Under the pieces are notes generated by a model. It ran no database searches, was not told where the DNA came from, and saw only the letters and a list, made by a program, of their open reading frames with translations. This document shows positions 5,209 through 6,556 of a DNA stretch of 6,556 bases, in pieces. The translations under genes and the position numbers were made by a program. This stretch comes from Candidatus Melainabacteria bacterium. Its GTDB lineage: Bacteria; Cyanobacteriota; Vampirovibrionia; LMEP-6097. The stretch covers positions 1-6,556 of the forward strand of contig JAPPOW010000094.1 in NCBI GenBank assembly GCA_028817775.1, given 5' to 3'. Positions within the stretch are counted from its first letter, which is position 1; every line of letters begins with the position of its first letter.

Positions 5209-6556
5209 AGCAATCCAACTACCAATTCTATATAGACCGTGGCGGTACCTTTACCGATTGCTATTTTATAGTGGATGGCGAGCCTGGTATCGTTAAACTT
5301 TTGTCTGAAGACCCAGCCAATTACCCGGATGCGCCTCGAGAAGCGATTCGTAGAGTCTTGGCTCAGCGTCATGACTTAGCGATCCTGCAAGATCCATACC
5401 GAGAATTTCCGGCTCATTGTGACCAATACCATATTGAAAGCATTCGTATGGGAACTACGGTCGCCACTAATGCTTTGCTTGAACACAAAGGTGCACGCTT
5501 TGCTTTTGTAACGACTCGTGGTTTTGCTGATCTCTTGGAGATTGCTTATCAAAACCGTCCTAAGATTTTTGACCTCAAGATTGAGAAAGCTCAGCAGTTG
5601 TACGAGTGTGTAGTTGAACTTGATGAGCGGATTTTGACTACTGGGGTGGAGACAGAGCTTGATTTGGAGCAAGCTAAACTTGAGTTGCAGGCTTTGTTGG
5701 ATGCTGGCATTAATAAATTGGCGATAGCATTTTTACACTCCTATGCTAATCCAATCCACGAGCAGCAGTTGAAGCAACTCGCTCTAGAACTAGGTTTCAA
5801 ACATGTTTCTTGTGCTAGTGATCTAAATCCGATGATTAAGATAGTGCCTCGGGCTGATACGGCATGTATCGATGCTTATTTAAGTCCGGTAATTAATGAC
5901 TATATTAAAAACTTTAGAGCTGGTTTTAGTGATGGCTTGAGCAAGACTGAATTATTGTTTATGAAGTCTGATGCTGGTTTGGCGCAAGTGGATAATTTCT
6001 CTGGTTTTAATTCTATACTTTCTGGTCCTGCTGGTGGTGTAGTGGGCTATGCTTCCCTCTGTCATCCTGAGGAGCAGAATGCGACGTCAGGATCTCACTC
6101 GGTTCCGCAAGGAGGTCCTGATCCTGACGCATTCGCTCAGGACAGGCTTCCTCAGGATGACGGCGCTGTTATAGGTTTTGATATGGGCGGCACTTCAACT
6201 GATGTTTCCCGTTATGCTGGTGACTATGAATTAGTTTTTGAGACTGAGATCAATGGACACCGGATTCAAGCTGCGCAATTGGATATACAAACTGTAGCTG
6301 CAGGTGGTGGCTCAAGATTATTCTACGAAGATGGTATGTTTAAAGTTGGTCCAGAAAGCTCTGGCTCTCATCCTGGTCCGGTTTGCTATGGCAAGGATGG
6401 CTATCTTTCTATCACTGATGCTAACTTGATTCTAGGACGAATTCTGCCCGAGTATTTCCCTAAAGTTTTTGGTGCTAATGCTGACCAAGCATTGGACAAA
6501 CAGGCTTCATTAAGTGCTTTTGAAAAATTGGCTAGTGAAATTAATGCAGATAGAGA
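5205..6556 (+). CDS. 5-oxoprolinase (ATP-hydrolysing), N-terminal part; 3' end outside window
   Basis: The visible 450 residues are the HyuA-like (hydantoinase A) half of an enzyme that opens 5-oxo-L-proline to L-glutamate using ATP, in the cytoplasm, salvaging pyroglutamate from glutathione turnover, peptides or spontaneous glutamine cyclisation. Evidence: DRGGTFTD (11-18), the first phosphate-binding motif of the actin/sugar-kinase-like fold; MGTTVATNALLE (82-93); FVTTRGFADLLEI (101-113); LSGPAGGVVGY (272-282); GFDMGGTSTDVSRY (324-337), the second phosphate motif; and AAGGGSRL then VGPESSGSHPGPVCYG (365-396). The match to long, fused 5-oxoprolinases is close, with SRYAGDYE and GPESSGSHPGP typical of them rather than of generic hydantoinases. 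The HyuB-like half would lie downstream. Residues 286-319 are an insert encoded by the palindromic repeat, between GGVVGY and IGFDMGG. The key motifs around it are intact, so the enzyme may still work. Confidence 0.93.
   Translation, partial: MKQSNYQFYIDRGGTFTDCYFIVDGEPGIVKLLSEDPANYPDAPREAIRRVLAQRHDLAILQDPYREFPAHCDQYHIESIRMGTTVATNALLEHKGARFAFVTTRGFADLLEIAYQNRPKIFDLKIEKAQQLYECVVELDERILTTGVETELDLEQAKLELQALLDAGINKLAIAFLHSYANPIHEQQLKQLALELGFKHVSCASDLNPMIKIVPRADTACIDAYLSPVINDYIKNFRAGFSDGLSKTELLFMKSDAGLAQVDNFSGFNSILSGPAGGVVGYASLCHPEEQNATSGSHSVPQGGPDPDAFAQDRLPQDDGAVIGFDMGGTSTDVSRYAGDYELVFETEINGHRIQAAQLDIQTVAAGGGSRLFYEDGMFKVGPESSGSHPGPVCYGKDGYLSITDANLILGRILPEYFPKVFGANADQALDKQASLSAFEKLASEINADR
6060..6161 (+). 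repeat. Palindromic repeat inside the 5-oxoprolinase gene (copy C)
   Basis: GTCATCCTGAGG (6061-6072) and CCTCAGGATGAC (6150-6161) form a perfect 12-base inverted repeat. Inside, CGTCAGGATC (6085-6094) pairs with GATCCTGACG (6120-6129), extended by GAATG / CATTC (6077-6081 with 6130-6134) past a 3-base bulge. The order and loop sequence match copy B (GTCAGGATCTCA, then GGTTCC.CAA). It contributes exactly 34 codons (residues 286-319, reading CHPEEQNATSGSHSVPQ first) with no stop or frameshift. Confidence 0.88.

Noticed and set aside
1605..6161. CRISPR-like array
   Set aside because: Only three irregularly spaced copies, each with its own internal palindrome and located in or beside genes; there is no repeat-spacer pattern.

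Overview
The window comes from a bacterial chromosome of moderately low GC, with standard-code genes, GTG and ATG starts and Shine-Dalgarno-like sites. Nothing in it names the organism. The most informative genes are a Xer/phage-type tyrosine recombinase and the N-terminal part of a 5-oxoprolinase. The other genes are an alpha/beta-hydrolase-like protein and four genes I do not recognise. There are no RNA genes, CRISPR arrays or insertion sequences, and no gene-free stretch longer than 110 bases.

Layout: bases 1-476 hold the 3' end of an unrecognised gene. A 109-base gap with a plausible promoter leads to a tyrosine recombinase (586-1596) that keeps all its catalytic residues. A 34-base gap, mostly filled by a palindromic repeat, leads to an alpha/beta-hydrolase-like gene (1631-2602). 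Its 3' end overlaps a convergent small gene of unknown function (2539-3027, minus strand) by 64 bases. A 103-base divergent intergenic region (3028-3130) holds a good -10 box and a small hairpin. It opens a plus-strand operon of at least three genes: two unrecognised proteins (3131-4192 and 4189-5208) and a 5-oxoprolinase that runs off the window (5205-6556). Both junctions are 4-base ATGA overlaps, so the three proteins are probably made together by translational coupling.

Two points stand out. First, the two unrecognised operon proteins look like diverged tandem paralogues, with matching motifs at matching spacings and the same 9-base junction at their 3' ends. Their link to a 5-oxoprolinase is not one I know. 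Second, one family of palindromic repeats (arms GTCATCCTGAG / CTCAGGATGAC) occurs three times, each time touching a gene. It supplies the likely start of the hydrolase-like gene. It encodes residues 25-66 of the first operon protein. It also forms an in-frame insert of about 34 residues in 5-oxoprolinase, just before the conserved GFDMGGTSTD motif. This resembles the protein-invading palindromic elements known from Rickettsia, although the sequence differs from any I can name.
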